64,000 nucleotides of DNA, taken from JAHEEL01 sp964195545 (GTDB lineage: Bacteria > Actinomycetota > Acidimicrobiia > Spongiisociales > UBA5794). Shown here piece by piece: positions 61,864 to 64,000 of the stretch. The translations under genes and the position numbers were made by a program. The stretch's first letter is position 1; each line of letters begins with the position of its first letter. Location: assembly GCA_964195545.1 (NCBI GenBank), contig CAXMQQ010000005.1, positions 1 to 64,000 on the forward strand, read 5' to 3'. Below the pieces are notes generated by a model. It saw only the letters and a program-made list of their open reading frames with translations, had not been told where the DNA came from and searched no databases.

Positions 61864-63738
61864 GTGGCCTCAGCGGATCCACAGAGCTATCCCCTGCTGG
61901 AGAGCCTCGATCTTCCGGCGGATCTCGAAGGCCTCGACGAACGGGCCCTCGCCGATCTCGGCGACGAGATTCGCTCGTTCATGCTCGAGGTCATCTCCCA
62001 GAACGGCGGCCACCTGTCCCCAAATCTCGGCGTCGTTGAACTCACGATTGCTCTCCACACCGTGTTCGACAGTCCGACAGATCGGATCATCTGGGACGTC
62101 GGACATCAGTCGTATCCCCACAAACTCCTTACGGGCCGCTTCAAGGAGTTCCCGACACTTCGGCAGGAGTCCGGTATGTCGGGCTATCCGTCGCGAGCGG
62201 AGAGTGCCCACGATTTCGTCGAGAACAGCCATGCATCGACGTCGCTCAGCTACGCGGCAGGACTCGCCCTCGCACGCGGGGAAGGGGATGACTCCTACGT
62301 CGTTGCCGTCATCGGCGACGGAGCACTCACCGGTGGAATGGCATACGAAGCGCTCAATCACATCGCACAGCTGAGTCCCGAACGGCTGATCATCGTGATC
62401 AACGACAACGGTCGCTCATACGCTCCAACCGTGGGTGGTCTCGCGGCACACCTCGCCGCGCTCAGAGTGAACCCCGCCTACGAGCGATCGAAAGAGATCC
62501 TGGGCGAGATGGCCCGCAGGATCCCTGTGGTCGGTGAGACAACCGATGAGGCACTCCACCGGATGAAGGAGGCGATCAAGCAGGTCCTCCAGCCCGCCAC
62601 GTTCCTCGACGTGCTCGGTATCAAATACACCGGGCCGATCGACGGCCATGACTTGGAAGTCCTCGAAGCGACCCTTGATCGAGCCAAACAGTTCAAAGAG
62701 CCGGTTGTTGTGCACGTCGTGACGGAGAAGGGTCGGGGCTATGCGCCGGCAAGGGATGAGAGCGAGAGAACCCACGGGGTCGGTGCATTCGATCTCGGCA
62801 CGGGCGACGCTCATTCCAACGGCATCGGATTTACCGATGCGGCCGAGGCCATCATCGCCGACGCCGCAGAACGGAATCCGGATGTGATAGCGATCACCGC
62901 CGCCATGGGTTCGGCAACGGGACTCGGTCGCCTCGCGAGAGAACATCCCAACCGCGTCATCGACGTGGGCTTGGCCGAACAGCATGCGGTGACCCTTGCT
63001 TCCGGACTGGCCATGGGCGGGCGTCGACCGATCGTCTGCATCTACTCGACGTTCCTCCAACGAGCCTTTGACCAACTCGTGACGGACGTCGCTCTCCACG
63101 ATCTGCCGGTCGTCTTCATGATCGACCGCGCAGGCATCACCGGTTCAGACGGACCGTCTCACCATGGTGCCTTCGACCTCGCATACATGCGGATGGTGCC
63201 GGGACTATCGATCGCCGCACCGTCCACTGCGGAAGAACTCGCCGGGATGCTCGCGACCGCTCTGGACCATCCAGGTCCTGTGGGGATCCGATATCCGAAG
63301 GCCGGCGTCGACTCTCTTCCACAGTCTCCACCCGTACCGATTCCACTCGGCGAGTGGGAGGAGCTCCGCTCCGGATCCGACGTTCTCATCCTTGCCGTGG
63401 GCCGCATGGTTTCCGTGGCATCCAAGGCGGCAGCGATGCTGGAGGAGGAAGGGCTCTCGTGCGGTCTCGTCAACGCTCGCTGGGTGAAGCCCCTCGATCC
63501 CCGCCTCCTCGAGTGGGCGGAGCAGTATCAACAGATCTTCACCTTGGAAGACGGCGTCGTCTCAGGCGGTTTCGGCTCTGCAGTGCTGGGAGCACTTGCA
63601 CCATCGGGATTGGCGGGAAGGGTCCGTGTTCTTGGTCTACCGGACGCGTTCCTGCCCCCTGGAAACGCGAACGCGATCCTCTCGGAGCTGGGCCTTGACG
63701 CCGAAGGCGTCGTAGCCCGAATCCTCGCTGGTACCTAG
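61864..63738 (+). CDS. dxs: 1-deoxy-D-xylulose-5-phosphate synthase
   Basis: The 624-residue protein is a complete DXS: GGHLSPNLGVVELTIALH, VGHQSYPHKLLTG, the TPP motif GDGALTGGMAYEALN(H), FLDVLGIKYTGPIDGHDLE, DVGLAEQHAVTLASGLA and DRAGITGSDGPSHHGAFDLAY. It makes DXP from pyruvate and glyceraldehyde 3-phosphate, the first step of the MEP isoprenoid pathway. The start is GTG 61864. Its TAG stop overlaps the stop of the convergent SDR gene by 4 bases (CTAG), so the two ends are interlocked. Confidence 0.95.
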   Translation: MASADPQSYPLLESLDLPADLEGLDERALADLGDEIRSFMLEVISQNGGHLSPNLGVVELTIALHTVFDSPTDRIIWDVGHQSYPHKLLTGRFKEFPTLRQESGMSGYPSRAESAHDFVENSHASTSLSYAAGLALARGEGDDSYVVAVIGDGALTGGMAYEALNHIAQLSPERLIIVINDNGRSYAPTVGGLAAHLAALRVNPAYERSKEILGEMARRIPVVGETTDEALHRMKEAIKQVLQPATFLDVLGIKYTGPIDGHDLEVLEATLDRAKQFKEPVVVHVVTEKGRGYAPARDESERTHGVGAFDLGTGDAHSNGIGFTDAAEAIIADAAERNPDVIAITAAMGSATGLGRLAREHPNRVIDVGLAEQHAVTLASGLAMGGRRPIVCIYSTFLQRAFDQLVTDVALHDLPVVFMIDRAGITGSDGPSHHGAFDLAYMRMVPGLSIAAPSTAEELAGMLATALDHPGPVGIRYPKAGVDSLPQSPPVPIPLGEWEELRSGSDVLILAVGRMVSVASKAAAMLEEEGLSCGLVNARWVKPLDPRLLEWAEQYQQIFTLEDGVVSGGFGSAVLGALAPSGLAGRVRVLGLPDAFLPPGNANAILSELGLDAEGVVARILAGT

Positions 63739-64000
63739 TCGGCTTCCTTGATGCTCCTCATCGACCAGACCAGCGTCCGCATCGACAGAGGCTGCTTCAG
63801 GACAGTAACCACTGCTTCGGCGACGTCCTCGGCCCGCATCATGTCGGCGAGTCCCGGCATGTCCGGAGTACGACCGGCACCCATCGCGAACTCGGTCGCC
63901 GTTCCTCCAGGCGCGATCGTGCTCACGCGGACACCAGAGTCCCGCAACTCGCGGTCGAGACCGCCGGCCAGACCAATCTGGGCGAACTTCGTCGCGGCAT
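63735..64000 (-). CDS. Short-chain dehydrogenase, C-terminal part (runs off the window)
   Basis: The frame is open from the right edge and gives the last 88 or so residues of an SDR: AATKFAQIGLAGGLDRELRD (end of the YxxxK helix), VRVSTIAPGGTATEFAMG and a C-terminal VVTVLKQPLS...LVWSMRS. The PG/T-rich loop after the active site is typical. The N-terminus and cofactor fold lie outside. It interlocks with dxs at CTAG 63735-63738. Confidence 0.8.
   Translation of the reverse strand, partial: AATKFAQIGLAGGLDRELRDSGVRVSTIAPGGTATEFAMGAGRTPDMPGLADMMRAEDVAEAVVTVLKQPLSMRTLVWSMRSIKEAD

Overview
The window comes from a high-GC actinobacterium. Gene order, strong GC3 bias, frequent GTG starts, an ECF sigma factor with a membrane partner, Thr-rich linkers on exported proteins and the mix of families (DUF4349, DUF3179, CRTAC1-type, vanadium haloperoxidase) look most like an Acidimicrobiia-type marine or soil lineage. 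That placement is inference; no rRNA, tRNA or CRISPR is visible. It is ordinary chromosomal sequence with one insertion sequence and several decayed genes.

Layout. 0-7 kb: the end of a branched-chain-type solute-binding protein, then a same-strand run of AhpD-like protein, tyrosine phosphatase, an unusual truncated pyruvate phosphate dikinase and a Tm-1-like protein, facing methylmalonate-semialdehyde dehydrogenase; the two ends share a palindromic operator. 7-15 kb: MFS exporter, a PIN remnant inside inverted repeats, rhomboid protease, a cyclic-2,3-bisphosphoglycerate-synthetase-like protein, an internally deleted class III aminotransferase, alanine dehydrogenase, a TetR regulator and a DDAH-like hydrolase; the TetR and aminotransferase promoters carry the same operator. 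15-31 kb: sigma factor/membrane partner, purM, exported proteins, mobA, crotonase, an intact aminotransferase, an Lnt lacking its catalytic Cys, IMPase, amidohydrolase, a SelW-like selenoprotein, ilvD and an LCP protein. 31-40 kb: class V aminotransferase, Nudix, a complete zinc uptake module (znuAB divergent from zur-znuC with a Zur-like box), HdeD-DUF389 fusion, LPG-synthase-like membrane protein and a DUF3179 selenoprotein. 40-49 kb: sugar ABC transporter, vanadium haloperoxidase with a CRTAC1-like partner, a beta-hydroxyacid dehydrogenase and an AI-2E-type permease. 49-64 kb: frameshifted P-type ATPase, argF, pirin, an IS5-like element, catalase with a divergent Fur-family regulator, glutamine-synthetase-like enzyme, SDR, PPK2, dxs and a partial SDR.

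The most interesting result is that two genes are interrupted by a single in-frame TGA exactly where their families carry a redox Cys: a Rdx/SelW protein (CxxU) and a DUF3179 protein (UPIC instead of CPxC). In both, a hairpin just downstream fits the published bacterial SECIS rules (short loop with an early G, 17-21 nt from the UGA). I infer that this organism inserts selenocysteine and that DUF3179 is a new selenoprotein family; the sel genes would lie outside the window.

A second theme is a dispersed set of short intergenic arrays with a 7-bp period (ACTCAGT-, CTGTTTG- and CAGACAG-type units) at gene ends. One of them has apparently removed a stop codon, and one forms a long hairpin inside the zinc-transport genes.
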